From Burkholderiales bacterium (GTDB lineage: Bacteria; Pseudomonadota; Gammaproteobacteria; Burkholderiales; Burkholderiaceae_C), in assembly GCA_016191995.1 (NCBI GenBank), contig JACPVA010000132.1, positions 1 to 64,000 of the forward strand: a stretch of DNA of 64,000 nt, in the 5' to 3' direction. Positions within the stretch are counted from its first letter, which is position 1, and each line of letters starts with the position of its first letter. This document shows, piece by piece, positions 50,493 through 63,312 of this stretch. Below the pieces are notes generated by a model. It made no database searches and was not told where the DNA came from. It was given only the letters and a program-made list of their open reading frames with translations. Position numbers and translations under genes: made by a program.

Positions 50493-53449
50493 CGACGTCG
50501 CAGCCGCTGCCGACGCTCGGCCAGAGGCTGGGCCGGATCAACCGCGCGCTGCTCGCCGCGGTGATCGCGATCATCGCCGCCGTCGTGCTCGCCGGCAGCT
50601 TCGCGCACGGCCTGGTGACGCTGGTCGACACGAGCCGGGTGCAGGCGCGCATGCTGGCCGACAACGTCGCCGCCGCGATCGTCTTCGACGACGCGCGCTC
50701 GGCGCAGGAGGTCCTCGCGACGCTGCGCAACCTGCCGCAGGTCGAGGCCGCGGCGGTGCTCGCCGAGGGCCGCGACGCTCCGCTGGCGGGCTACCTGCGC
50801 GAGGCCGAGGTCGTGCCGCCCGCTGCACTCGCCGCCGACAGCTACGCGCTCGGGCTGGCGCGCATCGAGGTCGCGCAGACGGTGCACTTCGACGGCCGCG
50901 TACCCGGCCTCGTCAGGCTGGCGGTCTCGACGGCGCCGCTGTGGTGGCAGACCGCATGGCAGGCGGCGGCGCTGCTGGCCGCGGCGCTGCTGGCGGTGGC
51001 GGCGAGTCGGCGCCTGGTCGCGCGGCTGAGCGGTGCGGTGCTGCAGCCGCTGGCGGATCTGGACCGGCTGATGGACCGCGTCTCCGACCGCGCCGACTAC
51101 ACGCTGCGCGCGCCGGGCTGCGAGGTGGCCGAGATCGACTCGCTGGCGCGCGGCTTCAACGGCATGCTGGCGCAGATCGAGCTGCGCGACGCCAGCCTGG
51201 CCGCGCACCGCGACCACCTCGAGGAGATGGTCGCCGCGCGCACCGCCGAGCTGCAGCGTGCCAAGGATGCCGCCGAGGCCGCCAACCAGGCCAAGAGCGA
51301 GTTCCTGGCGACGATGAGCCACGAGATCCGCACGCCGATGAACGGCGTGCTGGGCATGAACGAGCTGCTGCTCGCCAGCACGCTGGACGCGCCACAGCGC
51401 GCCTGGGCCGAGGCGGTGCAGTCGTCGGGGCAGCATCTGCTGGCGGTGATCAACGATATCCTGGACTTCTCGAAGATCGAGTCCGGTCACCTCGAGCTCG
51501 AGGCGGTCGACTTCGACCCGCTGGACCTGGTCGAGGATACGCTGGCGATGTTCGCCCACGGCGCCGACCTCAAGGGGCTGGAGCTGGCGGCCGACCTGCC
51601 GCCAGCGCCGGGGCTGCCGGCGTTGCGCGGCGATCCCTTCCGGTTGCGCCAGATCCTGTCCAACCTGGTCGGCAATGCGATCAAGTTCACCGAGGTCGGC
51701 GAGGTCGTCGTCCGCATGCGCGCCCGGGCCGACGAGGCCGGCGCCGTCGCGCTGCAGATCGTCGTCGAGGATACCGGCATCGGCATCGCGCCCGAGGCGC
51801 AGCAGCGGATCTTCGACCACTTCTCGCAGGCCGACGGCAGCACCACGCGCCAATACGGCGGCACCGGGCTCGGGCTGGCGATCTGCCGCCGGCTGCTGAC
51901 GCTGATGGGCGGGTCGATCGGCGTCGACAGCGAGCCCGGCCGAGGCGCGCGCTTCCGGGTCGAGATCGTGCTGCCGCGCGCCGAACGCGCGCCGCCGCGC
52001 GAGCTGGCGCCCGCGGCGCTGGCCGGGCTGCGTGCGCTGGTGGTCGACGACAACCGCACGAATCGCGAGATCCTCGAGCAGCAGCTCGGCGGCTGGCAGG
52101 TCCAGGTCGCCTGCGCCGGTGGCGCCGAACAGGCGTTGCGGATGATGACCGAGGCGGTGCGGCGCGGTGCGCCGTTCCAGATCGCGGTGCTGGACATGCA
52201 CATGCCGCGCATGGACGGGCTGCAGCTCGCGCGTGCGATCCAGGACGATCCGGCACTGCGCACGACGCGGCTCGTGATGCTGACCTCGACCTACGCCGCG
52301 GCCGACGCCGACGAGCGCCGGCGCGCCGGCATCCTGCGCTGCGTCACCAAGCCGATACGGCGTGCCGACCTGCAGCGCGTGCTGGTCGGGGCGCTCGATG
52401 CACCAGTGCCCGAACCGGCTGGCGCGGCGCCCGACCGCAGTTCCCCGGGCGACTCGCCGCGCGGGCTCGTGCGCGCCGGCGCCGGCGGCGCGCCCGATGC
52501 GCGCAGCGACGGCCGGGCGCTGCGCGGCAGCGTGCTCGTGGCCGAGGACAACCCGGTCAACCAGGGTGTCGCGCGCGCGATGCTGCGCCGGATCGGCATC
52601 GAGCCGCTCATCGCCGCCAACGGGCAGGAGGCGCTGCGGCTGCTGCGCGAGCACGCGGTCGACCTCGTGCTGATGGACTGCCAGATGCCGGTCATGGACG
52701 GCTACGAGGCGGCGGCGGCGATCCGGCGCGACCCGCCGCGCACAGGCGCGCCGCTGCCGATCGTCGCGCTGACCGCGAATGCGATGCCGGGCGACGAGGC
52801 GCGCTGCCGCGCCGCCGGCATGGACGGCTTCCTGGCCAAGCCGTACAGCTTCGTGCAGCTGCGCGAGGTCCTGCTGCGCTGGCTGCCGGTGGCCGATGCG
52901 CCGGCGCTGCGCGTCGACCTGGCGCCGGCGGCGCGCGCCGGCGTCGCGCCGGCGGCGCAGGCCGACGAGGCACCGCCCGCGCGAGTCGACGAGGCACTGC
53001 CGGTGCGAGTCGACGCGGCACCTGCGTCGCATGCCGACAAGGCACCCGCGGTGCAGGCCGACGCGGGGCCTCCTGCTGGCGCCGACGAGGCGGCGCCGAT
53101 CCGCGAGGAGGTGCTCGCGGCGCTGCGCGAGCTCGACCCGGAAGGCGGCGACGCGCTGCTGCGCGAGCTGGTCGGCGAGTATCTGGCGATGGCGCGCGAC
53201 GTCGCGCCGCGCATCGAGTCCGCGCTCGCGGCGGGCGACGCCGCGGCACTCGCGCGCGCCGCGCATGCGCTGAAGTCCGCCAGCGCGAATGTCGGCGCCG
53301 AGGGGCTTTCGGCGCAGTGCCGCGAGCTCGAGGCGCTGGGCCGCGCCGGCAGGCTGGAGGCGGCGCGCGCGCTCGCATCGCGCTTCGGGCGCGAGCACGC
53401 GCGGGCGCAGGCCGCGCTGGCGGCGATGCTGGAGGAGGTCACGGCGTGA
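50489..53449 (+). CDS. Hybrid histidine kinase (CHASE8-like, HAMP, HisKA-HATPase, REC, REC, HPt)
   Basis: [82 protein letters not shown] and [13 protein letters not shown] domains; [13 protein letters not shown] HPt; GTG start overlapping yfiR stop. Confidence 0.93.
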   Translation: MTTSQPLPTLGQRLGRINRALLAAVIAIIAAVVLAGSFAHGLVTLVDTSRVQARMLADNVAAAIVFDDARSAQEVLATLRNLPQVEAAAVLAEGRDAPLAGYLREAEVVPPAALAADSYALGLARIEVAQTVHFDGRVPGLVRLAVSTAPLWWQTAWQAAALLAAALLAVAASRRLVARLSGAVLQPLADLDRLMDRVSDRADYTLRAPGCEVAEIDSLARGFNGMLAQIELRDASLAAHRDHLEEMVAARTAELQRAKDAAEAANQAKSEFLATMSHEIRTPMNGVLGMNELLLASTLDAPQRAWAEAVQSSGQHLLAVINDILDFSKIESGHLELEAVDFDPLDLVEDTLAMFAHGADLKGLELAADLPPAPGLPALRGDPFRLRQILSNLVGNAIKFTEVGEVVVRMRARADEAGAVALQIVVEDTGIGIAPEAQQRIFDHFSQADGSTTRQYGGTGLGLAICRRLLTLMGGSIGVDSEPGRGARFRVEIVLPRAERAPPRELAPAALAGLRALVVDDNRTNREILEQQLGGWQVQVACAGGAEQALRMMTEAVRRGAPFQIAVLDMHMPRMDGLQLARAIQDDPALRTTRLVMLTSTYAAADADERRRAGILRCVTKPIRRADLQRVLVGALDAPVPEPAGAAPDRSSPGDSPRGLVRAGAGGAPDARSDGRALRGSVLVAEDNPVNQGVARAMLRRIGIEPLIAANGQEALRLLREHAVDLVLMDCQMPVMDGYEAAAAIRRDPPRTGAPLPIVALTANAMPGDEARCRAAGMDGFLAKPYSFVQLREVLLRWLPVADAPALRVDLAPAARAGVAPAAQADEAPPARVDEALPVRVDAAPASHADKAPAVQADAGPPAGADEAAPIREEVLAALRELDPEGGDALLRELVGEYLAMARDVAPRIESALAAGDAAALARAAHALKSASANVGAEGLSAQCRELEALGRAGRLEAARALASRFGREHARAQAALAAMLEEVTA

Positions 53450-55968
53450 CGTTGCCGCCGTGCAGGGTGCTGGTCGTCGACGACGACCCGACGGTGCGCG
53501 TGCTGATGCGCACGACGCTGGTGCGTGCCGGCTTCGAGGTCGTGCTCGCCGGCGGCGGGAACGAGGCGCTGGCGCGCTTCGACGAGGGCGGCATCGGCAT
53601 GCTCACGCTCGATGTCGACATGCCCGACCTCGACGGCCTGCAGGTCTGTCGCGCGGTGCGCGCACGCGCGGGCGATCGGCTGCCGATCCTGATGGTCACC
53701 GGCATGGACGACGTCGGATCGGTCGACGAGGCCTACCGCGCCGGGGCCACCGACTTCATCGCCAAGCCCATCCCCTGGGCGCTGTTCGCCTACCGTGTCC
53801 AGTACCTGCACCGGGCCGCGAAGGCCGCGGAGGAGTTGGCGCGGCTGCACGCGCACAGCGCGGCGATGCTCGACGCGCTCCCGGACCTGCTGCTGTGCCT
53901 GGCGCGCGACGGCACGGTGCGCGAGCTGCGCCGCGGCGCCGCCGAAGGCGACGATGGCAGCGCGCAGGACCTGCCGCGCGTCGGCGAGCCGCTTGCGCGG
54001 CGCTGGCCGGAGGCGCTCGCGGCGCAGCTGTGCGAGCAGGCCTCGCGCGCGATCGACACCGGCCGCGTGCAGCGGCTCGCCTTCGCGCACGAGCGCGCCG
54101 GCGGCCGCACGCGCCACGCCGAGGCGAGCATCGTCCGCATCGACGCGGCGCAGGCTTTGTGCCTGGTGCGCGACATGACCGCGCATGCCGAGGCGCAGGC
54201 AGCGCTGCAGCGCAGCGAGCGCAGGCTGGCGCAGGCGCAGGAGGTCGCCGGGCTGGGCAGCTGGTACCTGCATGCCGGTAGCGGCGCGATGGAATGGTCG
54301 ACGCAGGCGCGCCGGATGTTCGGCGTCGGCGAAGGCGAGGCGCTCACGCGCGAACGCATCGCGCGCCAGCTGCACGAGGACGATGCCGAGCGCGTGCGCC
54401 GGGCGTGGGCGGGCGCGCAGCTCGGCGGCCGGGGCTATGCCTGCGAATACCGGGTCCGCGCCGGCGACGGCGGCCTGCGCTGGCTGGTCGAGCAGGCGCA
54501 GGTCGAGCGCGGCGACGATGGTGCGCTGCTGGCGGTCTATGGCACCGTGCAGGACATCACCGAGCGCAAGGAGGCCGAGTACCGCATCGCGCGCCTGGCC
54601 TATGTCGACGGGCTGACCGGCATGCCGAACCGGCTGGCTTTCATGGAGCGGCTCGAGCGCGAGGTGCGGCGCGCCGCCCACGACGGGCGTCGCATGGCGC
54701 TGCTGTTCCTCGACCTGGATGGCTTCAAGACGGTCAACGATACGCTTGGCCACGACTGCGGCGACCGGCTGCTGCAGCAGGCCGCCGACCGGCTGCGTGC
54801 CGTGCTGCGCGCGGGCGACATCGTCTCGCGCGCCGACGGCGGCGCGGTGCCGGGGGAACTGGCGCGCCTGGGCGGCGACGAGTTCACCGCGATCGTGCCC
54901 GACCTGGACGACCCGGCCGACGCGCTGGGGGCGGCGCAGCGCGTCCTCGCGGCGCTGCGCGAGCCCTTCATCGTCGACGGGCGCGAGCTGTCGCTGTCCG
55001 GCAGCATCGGCATCGCCGTCTGCCCGGAGGATGGCGCCGATGCGGCGAGCCTGCTCAAGCACGCCGACACGGCGATGTACCACGCCAAGGAGCGCGGTCG
55101 CGACAACTGCCAGTTCTACAGCGCGGCGCTGACCGAGCGTGCGCTGGCGCGCATGACGGCCGGCAAGGAGCTGCGGTGCGCGCTGGAGCAGGGCGAGTTC
55201 CACCTCGTCTTCCAGCCCCAGTTCGACGTGCGCAGCGGCCGCGTGACGGCGGCCGAGGCGCTGCTGCGCTGGAACCACCCGCAGCGCGGCGTGGTGCCGC
55301 CGGCGGAGTTCATCCCGCTGGCCGAGGCCAACGGGCTGATCGTGTCGATCGGCCGCTGGGTGCTGCGGCGTGCCTGCGAGGCCGCCGCCGGCTGGCGGCG
55401 CGCCGGCCTGGCGCTGCGCATCGCGGTCAACCTGTCGCCGCTGCAGCTGCGCGACCCCGGGCTGGTCGAGACCGTGCGCGACGCGCTGGCAGCCTGCGCG
55501 CTGCCGCCGTCGCTGCTCGAGATCGAGCTGACCGAGGGCGCGCTGATGGACGACACCGCGGCCACGACCGCGATGCTGGATGCGCTGCGCTCGATCGGCG
55601 TGCGGGTCGCGCTGGACGACTTCGGCACCGGTTACTCGTCGATGGGCTACCTCAAGCGGCTCGCGGTCGACTGCATCAAGATCGATCGCAGCTTCGTGCA
55701 GGGACTGCCGGCGGACCGCGACAGCCTGGCGATCGTGCACGCGATCGTGTCGATGTCGCGCAGCCTGGGCTTCGAGGTCACGGCCGAGGGCGTCGAGACG
55801 CCGGCCCAGCACGAGCTGCTCGCCAGGCTGGGCTGCGATGTGCTGCAGGGCTACCTGATCGGACGCCCGCAGGCTGCCGAGTCGCTGCTTCGCGCGCTGC
55901 GCGCGGCCGACGCGGCGGAAGTCCGGCCGGCGAGCACCGCGCCGGCGACGCTCGCGCTGCGCGCCTGA
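53446..55968 (+). CDS. Response regulator with PAS, GGDEF and EAL domains
   Basis: [18 protein letters not shown]...[77 protein letters not shown] start overlapping previous stop. Confidence 0.94.
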   Translation: MTLPPCRVLVVDDDPTVRVLMRTTLVRAGFEVVLAGGGNEALARFDEGGIGMLTLDVDMPDLDGLQVCRAVRARAGDRLPILMVTGMDDVGSVDEAYRAGATDFIAKPIPWALFAYRVQYLHRAAKAAEELARLHAHSAAMLDALPDLLLCLARDGTVRELRRGAAEGDDGSAQDLPRVGEPLARRWPEALAAQLCEQASRAIDTGRVQRLAFAHERAGGRTRHAEASIVRIDAAQALCLVRDMTAHAEAQAALQRSERRLAQAQEVAGLGSWYLHAGSGAMEWSTQARRMFGVGEGEALTRERIARQLHEDDAERVRRAWAGAQLGGRGYACEYRVRAGDGGLRWLVEQAQVERGDDGALLAVYGTVQDITERKEAEYRIARLAYVDGLTGMPNRLAFMERLEREVRRAAHDGRRMALLFLDLDGFKTVNDTLGHDCGDRLLQQAADRLRAVLRAGDIVSRADGGAVPGELARLGGDEFTAIVPDLDDPADALGAAQRVLAALREPFIVDGRELSLSGSIGIAVCPEDGADAASLLKHADTAMYHAKERGRDNCQFYSAALTERALARMTAGKELRCALEQGEFHLVFQPQFDVRSGRVTAAEALLRWNHPQRGVVPPAEFIPLAEANGLIVSIGRWVLRRACEAAAGWRRAGLALRIAVNLSPLQLRDPGLVETVRDALAACALPPSLLEIELTEGALMDDTAATTAMLDALRSIGVRVALDDFGTGYSSMGYLKRLAVDCIKIDRSFVQGLPADRDSLAIVHAIVSMSRSLGFEVTAEGVETPAQHELLARLGCDVLQGYLIGRPQAAESLLRALRAADAAEVRPASTAPATLALRA

Positions 55969-56108
55969 GCGCGGCTCGGGTGCGGGTTGCCGCCGGACGC
56001 CTGGACGAAGACCCATCTCAGTGGTCCATGGCGCGACCACGCCACCCGCGACGCCTGAAACCGGCCCAGCCAAGCCCTTGCGCGGATCCGGCTCTGCCGG
56101 TCCGCAGC

Positions 56109-56152
56109 AAGCGCCCCCTCGGGGGGCAGCGAACGAAGTGAGCGTGGGGGCT
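56109..56152. repeat. Dispersed-repeat-like intergenic element with hairpin between convergent genes
   Basis: gcgccccctcggggggcagcgaacgaagtgagcgtgggggc; GCCCCC/GGGGGC inverted repeat; resembles an intergenic element I associate with Burkholderiales genomes. Confidence 0.5.
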
Positions 56153-56157
56153 TCATT

Positions 56158-58761
56158 TCAGACCGCGACCGAGTTCGCCGCCTGCGCGTACTCCTCGATG
56201 CGGTCGAAGTTCATGTAGCGGTAGACCTTGCCCGCATCGGCGTTGATCACGCCCATGTCGGCGTGGTACTCGGCCACCGTCGGCAGGCGGCCCAGGCGCG
56301 ACGCGATCGCCGCGAGTTCGGCCGAGGCCAGGAAGACGTTGGTATTCTTGCCCAGCCGGTTCGGGAAGTTGCGCGTGCTGGTCGACACCACCGTCGCGCC
56401 CTCGCGCACCTGGGCCTGGTTGCCCATGCACAGGCTGCAGCCCGGCATCTCGGTGCGCGCGCCGGCGCTGCCGAAGTTGGCGTAGTGGCCTTCCTTGGTC
56501 AGCTCCGCGGCGTCCATCTTGGTCGGCGGCGCGACCCAGAGCTTGACCGGGATGTCGCGCCTGCCCTCCAGCAGCTTGCTCGCGGCGCGGAAGTGGCCGA
56601 TGTTGGTCATGCACGATCCGATGAAGGCCTCGTCGATCTTCGTGTTCTGCACCTGCGACAGCGGCTTGACGTCGTCCGGGTCGTTCGGGCAGCACAGCAG
56701 CGGCTCGGTGATCTGCGCCAGGTCGATCTCGATCACCGCGGCGTACTCGGCGTCCTTGTCCGCTTCGAGCAGCGTCGGCGCGGCCAGCCACTCCTGCATC
56801 TTGCGGATGCGGCGCTCGAGGCTGCGCTTGTCCTGGTAACCGTCGGCGATCATGTTCTTCAGCAGCACGATGTTGCTGTTGAGGTACTCGACGATCGGCG
56901 CCTGGTCGAGCTTGACGGTGCAGCCGGCGGCGCTGCGCTCGGCGCTGGCGTCGGACAGCTCGAAGGCCTGCTCGACCTTCAGGTCCGGCAGGCCCTCGAT
57001 CTCGAGGATGCGGCCGCTGAAGATATTCTTCTTGCCCGCCTTGGCCACCGTCAGCAGGCCCTTCTCGATCGCGGCGTAGGGGACCGCGTGCACCAGGTCG
57101 CGCAGCGTGATGCCGGGCTGCATCGCGCCCTTGAATCGCACCAGCACGCTCTCGGGCATGTCCAGCGGCATCACGCCGGTGGCGGCGGCGAAGGCCACCA
57201 GCCCCGAGCCGGCCGGGAAGCTGATCCCGATCGGGAATCGCGTATGGCTGTCGCCGCCGGTGCCGACCGTATCGGGTAGCAGCATGCGGTTGAGCCAGCT
57301 GTGGATCACGCCGTCGCCCGGTCGCAGCGCGATGCCGCCGCGCGTGCTGATGAAGGCCGGCAGCTCGCGGTGCGTCTTCACGTCCACCGGCTTGGGGTAG
57401 GCGGCGGTGTGGCAGAAGCTCTGCATCACGAGATCCGCGCTGAAGCCCAGGCAGGCCAGGTCCTTCAGCTCGTCGCGCGTCATCGGCCCGGTCGTGTCCT
57501 GGCTGCCGACGCTGGTCATGTGCGGCTCGCAGTAGGTGCCGGGGCGGATGCCTTGTTGCGTCCCGTTCACCTCCGGCAGGCCGCAGGCGCGGCCGACCAT
57601 CTTCTGCGCCAGCGTGTAGCCCTTGCCGGTGTCCTTCGGCGCCACCGGCAGGCGGAATGCGGTGCTGGCGGGCAGGCCGAGGAACTCGCGCGCCTTGGCC
57701 GTCAGGCTGCGGCCGATGATGAGGTTGATGCGGCCGCCGGCGCGCACCTCGTCGAGCAGCACGTCGCTCTTGAGCGCGAACTCGGCGACTGTCCGCCCTG
57801 CCTTTTCGACCTTGCCGTCGTAGGGATGGATGTCGACGACGTCACCCATCTCGAGCGCCGAGACCTCGACCTCGATCGGCAGCGCGCCCGAGTCCTCCTG
57901 CGTGTTGAAGAAGATCGGCGCGATCTTGCCGCCCAGCGTGACGCCGCCGAAGCGCTTGTTCGGCACGAACGGGATGTCCTCGCCGGTGGCCCAGATCACG
58001 CTGTTGGTCGCGCTCTTGCGCGACGAGCCGGTGCCGACGACGTCGCCGACATAGGCCACCAGGTGGCCCTTCTTCTTCAGATCCTCGATGAACGCGATCG
58101 GGCCGCGCTTGCCGTCCTCCTCGGGCACGAAGGCGGCGTCGGGGCGCGTATTCTTCAACATCGCGAGGTAGTGCAGCGGGATGTCCGGGCGGCTCCAGGC
58201 GTCGGGGGCCGGCGACAGGTCGTCGGTGTTGGTCTCGCCCGGCACCTTGAAGACGGTGACGGTGATCTTGCGCGGGACCTCGGGGCGGCTCGTGAACCAC
58301 TCGGCGTCGGCCCAGCTCTGGATCACCTCCCGGGCCTTGGCGTTGCCGGCCTTGGCCTTCTCCGCCACGTCGTGGAAGGCGTCGAACATCAGCAGCGTCT
58401 TCTTCAGCCCTGCGGCGGCGACCGCGGCGACCTCGGCGTCGTCCAGCAGCTCGATCAGCGGCCTGACGTTGTAGCCGCCGACCATCGTGCCGAGCAGCTC
58501 GGTGGCCTTCGCCCTGGAGACCAGGCCGACTTCGATGTCGCCGTGCGCGACCGCGGCGAGGAAGCTGGCCTTGACCTTGGCCGCGTCGTCGACGCCCGGC
58601 GGAACGCGCTGGCTGAGCAGCTCGACGAGGAAGGCCTCCTCGCCCGCGGGCGGGGACTTGATCAGCTCGATCAGCTCGGCGACCTGCTGCGCGGACAGCG
58701 GCAGCGGCGGGATGCCGAGCGCGGCGCGTTCGGCGGCATGGTGGCGGTAGGCTTGCAGCAT
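56158..58761 (-). CDS. acnB: Aconitate hydratase B
   Basis: [103 protein letters not shown]. Confidence 0.96.
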   Translation of the reverse strand: MLQAYRHHAAERAALGIPPLPLSAQQVAELIELIKSPPAGEEAFLVELLSQRVPPGVDDAAKVKASFLAAVAHGDIEVGLVSRAKATELLGTMVGGYNVRPLIELLDDAEVAAVAAAGLKKTLLMFDAFHDVAEKAKAGNAKAREVIQSWADAEWFTSRPEVPRKITVTVFKVPGETNTDDLSPAPDAWSRPDIPLHYLAMLKNTRPDAAFVPEEDGKRGPIAFIEDLKKKGHLVAYVGDVVGTGSSRKSATNSVIWATGEDIPFVPNKRFGGVTLGGKIAPIFFNTQEDSGALPIEVEVSALEMGDVVDIHPYDGKVEKAGRTVAEFALKSDVLLDEVRAGGRINLIIGRSLTAKAREFLGLPASTAFRLPVAPKDTGKGYTLAQKMVGRACGLPEVNGTQQGIRPGTYCEPHMTSVGSQDTTGPMTRDELKDLACLGFSADLVMQSFCHTAAYPKPVDVKTHRELPAFISTRGGIALRPGDGVIHSWLNRMLLPDTVGTGGDSHTRFPIGISFPAGSGLVAFAAATGVMPLDMPESVLVRFKGAMQPGITLRDLVHAVPYAAIEKGLLTVAKAGKKNIFSGRILEIEGLPDLKVEQAFELSDASAERSAAGCTVKLDQAPIVEYLNSNIVLLKNMIADGYQDKRSLERRIRKMQEWLAAPTLLEADKDAEYAAVIEIDLAQITEPLLCCPNDPDDVKPLSQVQNTKIDEAFIGSCMTNIGHFRAASKLLEGRRDIPVKLWVAPPTKMDAAELTKEGHYANFGSAGARTEMPGCSLCMGNQAQVREGATVVSTSTRNFPNRLGKNTNVFLASAELAAIASRLGRLPTVAEYHADMGVINADAGKVYRYMNFDRIEEYAQAANSVAV

Positions 58762-58820
58762 GGTGGTCCGTTCGGATGGCGGGGGTGGTACGTGGGGCAG
58801 TGTGCGGGCCCAGGCTTGCA

Positions 58821-59243
58821 TCAGGCTTGGGGCACGATGAGCTTCAGGCCCTTGAAGTAGTCGCGGAAGAATCCGGCGTCGCGCGTGATCAGCCCCTGGC
58901 ACTGCAGCAGGGCGTGGGCGCCGATCAGGAAGTCGGGCACGGTGCGCGGCACCGCGGGGCGGGGCTCGGCACCGCGGCGCAGGCGTTCGCGGTAGCGGCG
59001 CTGCATCTCGCCGGCCCGCACGGCCGCGCGCAGCTCGAGCGGCGAGTAGCCGATGCCGACCGCGTCCAGCGTCTCCATGACGACGTCGCTGTGGCCGAGG
59101 CCGGCGACGACCTCGCTGACGACGACCTCGCAGGCGACGACCGGGCCGACCGACAGCGCGGCGCGCAGCGCATCCTCGGCCACCTCGGCCAGCGGCCCGT
59201 CGCCGATATAGTCGACGAGGACGGAGGTGTCGACGGCGATCAC
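58821..59243 (-). CDS. vapC: PIN domain toxin, VapC family
   Basis: [30 protein letters not shown]...[29 protein letters not shown]. Confidence 0.92.
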   Translation of the reverse strand: MIAVDTSVLVDYIGDGPLAEVAEDALRAALSVGPVVACEVVVSEVVAGLGHSDVVMETLDAVGIGYSPLELRAAVRAGEMQRRYRERLRRGAEPRPAVPRTVPDFLIGAHALLQCQGLITRDAGFFRDYFKGLKLIVPQA

Positions 59244-59500
59244 GCGCCGTCGTCCGGGGCCGGGTAGGGGTCGCCGGGGGCACGGCCGCGCAGCTCGCGC
59301 ATGATGTCGTCGGTCGTCACGCCCGGCGGCAGCTTGATGCGCCCGCGCATGCGCGACAGCGCGTCCTTGACCTCCTTGCGCAGCACGATGCGCCCGCCTT
59401 CGAGCTCGACCTCGAGCTTGGTGCCCTTGGTCAGTCCCAGCGCATCGCGAACCGCCTTGGGCAGCGTGATCTGGCCGCGCTCGGCGACGGTGGCTTGCAT
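59240..59500 (-). CDS. vapB: AbrB/MazE/SpoVT-fold antitoxin, VapB-like
   Basis: [43 protein letters not shown]; overlaps vapC by 4 nt. Confidence 0.92.
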   Translation of the reverse strand: MQATVAERGQITLPKAVRDALGLTKGTKLEVELEGGRIVLRKEVKDALSRMRGRIKLPPGVTTDDIMRELRGRAPGDPYPAPDDGA

Positions 59501-59535
59501 GGCGGCTCCAGCTGGACGGTGGCGGCGGCGACGTT

Positions 59536-59560
59536 CGGTATGCAAGAATTCTACATACCG
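59536..59560 (-). promoter_or_regulatory. Candidate VapB operator (inverted repeat) overlapping the vapBC -10
   Basis: CGGTATG-caAGAATTCTa-CATACCG. Confidence 0.65.
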
Positions 59561-59576
59561 ACGCTGCCATATTCAA
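59548..59576 (-). promoter_or_regulatory. Candidate sigma70 promoter of vapBC
   Basis: Minus strand TTGAAT-17 nt-TAGAAT, about 50 nt upstream of the vapB ATG. Confidence 0.6.
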
Positions 59577-59677
59577 GGTCGATCCCGCGCTCGGGACAAG
59601 GTTGCGCTGGCGTCGCCGCGCGCCGCGGCCGCTGCCGGGCGCGGTATCGTTGCGGCGCCAACATTTCGGAGGGTTCG

Positions 59678-60058
59678 ATGGCCAGGATCGAAGGCGTATG
59701 CCGCGAGGTCTGCGACGCGACCGAGTATGTGACGATCGTGACGAGCGGCGCCGACGGCCCGCACCTCGCCGGGCACTGGGGCAGCTACATGCGCATCGTC
59801 GATCCGGGCGAGGTCGTCGTGTTCCCGGTCGGCCGCTTCCAGCGCACCGAGCAGAACCTGCGCGCGAACGGCCGCATCCAGCTGATGGTCGCGACGCGCA
59901 AGGTGCAGGGCACGCGCAGCCCGGGCCAGGGCTGCGTGATCGACGGCCATGGCGAGATCGTCGCCGCGGGCGAATATGTCGACCTGGTGCGCGAGAAGTT
60001 TCCGTGGGCGCGCGGCGCCCTCGTCGTGCGGGTCGCGGGGGTCGAGACCCAGCTCTGA
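59678..60058 (+). CDS. Pyridoxamine 5'-phosphate oxidase-like (FMN-binding split barrel) protein
   Basis: VTIVTSGADGPHLAGHWGSYMRIVDPGEVVVFPVGRFQRTEQNLRANGRIQLMVATRKVQGTRSPGQGCVIDGHGEIV. Confidence 0.72.
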   Translation: MARIEGVCREVCDATEYVTIVTSGADGPHLAGHWGSYMRIVDPGEVVVFPVGRFQRTEQNLRANGRIQLMVATRKVQGTRSPGQGCVIDGHGEIVAAGEYVDLVREKFPWARGALVVRVAGVETQL

Positions 60059-60069
60059 GTAACCATCGC

Positions 60070-61068
<999 letters not shown>

Positions 61069-61284
61069 GGCAGGCTCGATTCGGGTCGGCTGGAGCGGCT
61101 AGCGTAGCGCCAAGGCTGCCGCGCGGCCACTACGAGCGTTCGCAGGCCGCGCCCGGGATCCCGCGCCGGGGGCGCCGCGCCAGCCGCCGCCGGCTGCGCC
61201 GTGCCGAAAGACGAAGAGCCGGCCCGCAGGCCGGCTCGCGCATCGTCAGGAGGCGGCCGCAGGCGCAGCCGTCGCGCCGCCGCG

Positions 61285-62271
61285 TCAGAGCAGGTGGCGC
61301 ACGCCGTCCTGCTCGCCCATCAGCTCGGCCAGCGTCTTGTCGATGCAGGCCCGGCTGAACTCGTCGATCGGCAGGCCCTCGACGATCTGGTAGTCGCCGC
61401 CGGCGCAGGTGACCGGGTAGCCGAACATCACTTCCTTCGGGATGCCGTATTCGCCGTTGCTGCGCACCCCCATCGTGACCCACTCGCCGTTCGTCCCCAG
61501 CGCCCAGTCGCGCATGTGGTCGATCGCGGCGTTGGCGGCCGACGCCGCCGACGACAGCCCGCGCGCCTCGATGATCGCGGCGCCGCGCTTGCCGACGGTC
61601 GGCAGGAAGACATCCTTGTTCCAGACCTGGTCGGCGATCATGTCCTTGACGCCCGCGCCGTCGACGGTCGCGAAGCGGTAGTCGGCGTACATCGACGGGC
61701 TGTGGTTGCCCCAGACGCAGACCTTGCGCAGGCTGGCCACCGGCTTGCCGGTCTTCAGCGCCAGCTGCGACAGTGCGCGGTTGTGGTCCAGCCGCATCAT
61801 CGAGGTGAAGTTGCGCGCCGGCAGCCCGGGCGCGGACTTCATCGCGATATAGGCGTTGGTGTTGGCCGGGTTGCCGACGACCAGCACCTTGACCTGGCGC
61901 GAGGCCGAGGCGTCCAGCGCCTTGCCCTGCGCGGTGAAGATCTGCGCGTTGGCGGCCAGCAGGTCGGCACGCTCCATGCCGGGGCCGCGCGGACGCGCGC
62001 CGACGAGCAGCGCGTAGTCGGTATCCTTGAACGCGGTCTTCGGGTCGGCGTGGCCCTGCATGCCGGCCAGCAGCGGGAAGGCGCAGTCTTCGAGCTCCAT
62101 CATGACGCCCGCGAGCGCCTTCTGCGCCTTTTCGTCCGGGATCTCGAGCAGCTGCAGGATGACGGGCTGATCACGGCCCAGCATCTCGCCGGAGGCGATG
62201 CGGAACAGCAGGGCGTAACCGATCTGGCCGGCGGCGCCGGTGACGGCCACGCGGACGGGCTTCTTGCTCAT
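61285..62271 (-). CDS. mdh: Malate dehydrogenase
   Basis: [86 protein letters not shown]. Confidence 0.97.
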   Translation of the reverse strand: MSKKPVRVAVTGAAGQIGYALLFRIASGEMLGRDQPVILQLLEIPDEKAQKALAGVMMELEDCAFPLLAGMQGHADPKTAFKDTDYALLVGARPRGPGMERADLLAANAQIFTAQGKALDASASRQVKVLVVGNPANTNAYIAMKSAPGLPARNFTSMMRLDHNRALSQLALKTGKPVASLRKVCVWGNHSPSMYADYRFATVDGAGVKDMIADQVWNKDVFLPTVGKRGAAIIEARGLSSAASAANAAIDHMRDWALGTNGEWVTMGVRSNGEYGIPKEVMFGYPVTCAGGDYQIVEGLPIDEFSRACIDKTLAELMGEQDGVRHLL

Positions 62272-62365
62272 CGGGAGCTCCTCGGGGTGCGGTGAAAAGG
62301 CTGGCCGACGACGCAGGCCGCGGCGATGGCACGAGTGTACGCCGCCGAGGCTGACTGGACTCTTA

Positions 62366-62381
62366 TGTCTTATGTAAGACA
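62366..62381. promoter_or_regulatory. Candidate GntR-type operator in the mdh/gntR intergenic region
   Basis: TGTCTTATGTAAGACA, near-perfect 16-bp inverted repeat. Confidence 0.6.
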
Positions 62382-62388
62382 ATGGGGC

Positions 62389-63189
62389 ATGGCCGACCCC
62401 ACGGCACCGACCGTTACCGCCCCTCCCGCCGCGGCCCCGGCGCCCGCCGTGGCCGCGGCGACGCCGTCGTTCAGCCCGCTGTACCAGCAGATCAAGGGGC
62501 TGCTGCTGCGCAGCCTGCAGGGCGGCGAGTGGAAGCCGGGCGAGGTCATCCCGAGCGAGGTCGACCTGGCGACCCGCTACAAGGTCAGCCAGGGCACGGT
62601 GCGCAAGGCGATCGACGAGCTCGCGACCGACAACCTGCTGGTGCGCCGCCAGGGCAAGGGCACCTTCGTCGCCACCCACGCCGAGGAGCGCACGCAGTAC
62701 CGCTTCCTGCGCCTGCAGCCCGACGACGGGGCGGCCGCCGGCATGCGCCGGCGCTTCCTGGACTGCCGCCGCCTGCGCGCGCCGGCCGAGGTCTCGAGCG
62801 CGCTCGGCCTGAAGGGCAGCGAGTCGGTCTGGCAGGTGCGCCGGCTGCTGCTCGGCGAGGTCGGCGGCCGCATGCGGCCGGTCGTCTTCGACGAGATCTG
62901 GCTGCCGGCGGCGCTGTACAAGGGCCTGAGTGCGGAGCGCCTGTCCGGCCAGCGCGGGCCGATGTACGCCTTCTTCGAGACCGAGTTCGGCGTGCGGATG
63001 ATCCGCGCCGACGAGAAGATCCGCGCCGTGGCGGCCGACGCCGAGGCGGCACGGCTGCTCGAGGTGGCCGAAGGCGCGCCGCTGCTGTCGGTCGAGCGGC
63101 TGTCCTACACCTACGGCGACCGGCCGGTCGAGCTGCGCCGCGGCCTGTACCACACCGCGGCGCACCACTACCGCAACCAGCTCAGCTGA
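62389..63189 (+). CDS. GntR family transcriptional regulator (HutC/UTRA type)
   Basis: [73 protein letters not shown]-like C-terminus. Confidence 0.92.
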   Translation: MADPTAPTVTAPPAAAPAPAVAAATPSFSPLYQQIKGLLLRSLQGGEWKPGEVIPSEVDLATRYKVSQGTVRKAIDELATDNLLVRRQGKGTFVATHAEERTQYRFLRLQPDDGAAAGMRRRFLDCRRLRAPAEVSSALGLKGSESVWQVRRLLLGEVGGRMRPVVFDEIWLPAALYKGLSAERLSGQRGPMYAFFETEFGVRMIRADEKIRAVAADAEAARLLEVAEGAPLLSVERLSYTYGDRPVELRRGLYHTAAHHYRNQLS

Positions 63190-63230
63190 GAGCCGCGACG
63201 TGCGCTGCCCGACCCAGACCCACAGCTCCG

Positions 63231-63238
63231 TGTAAGAC
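63231..63238. promoter_or_regulatory. Half-site matching the GntR operator upstream of sdhC
   Basis: TGTAAGAC, identical to half of 62366-62381 apart from the terminal base. Confidence 0.4.
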
Positions 63239-63312
63239 TGCTGCATTGCAATAAACTGTGACGGTTCCGGGTGTGGCGCCAAGCCTGCCCGGTAGCGTCG
63301 ACCACGCAGGAC

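Noticed and set aside
49202-53398. 1398-aa minus-strand ORF
   Set aside because: Antisense shadow of TonB receptor/YfiR/hybrid kinase genes; no recognisable family
50941-55968. 1675-aa ORF that appears to fuse the kinase region to the GGDEF-EAL protein
   Set aside because: Only its last part (from 53446) has real domains; upstream is a wrong-frame read of the kinase gene
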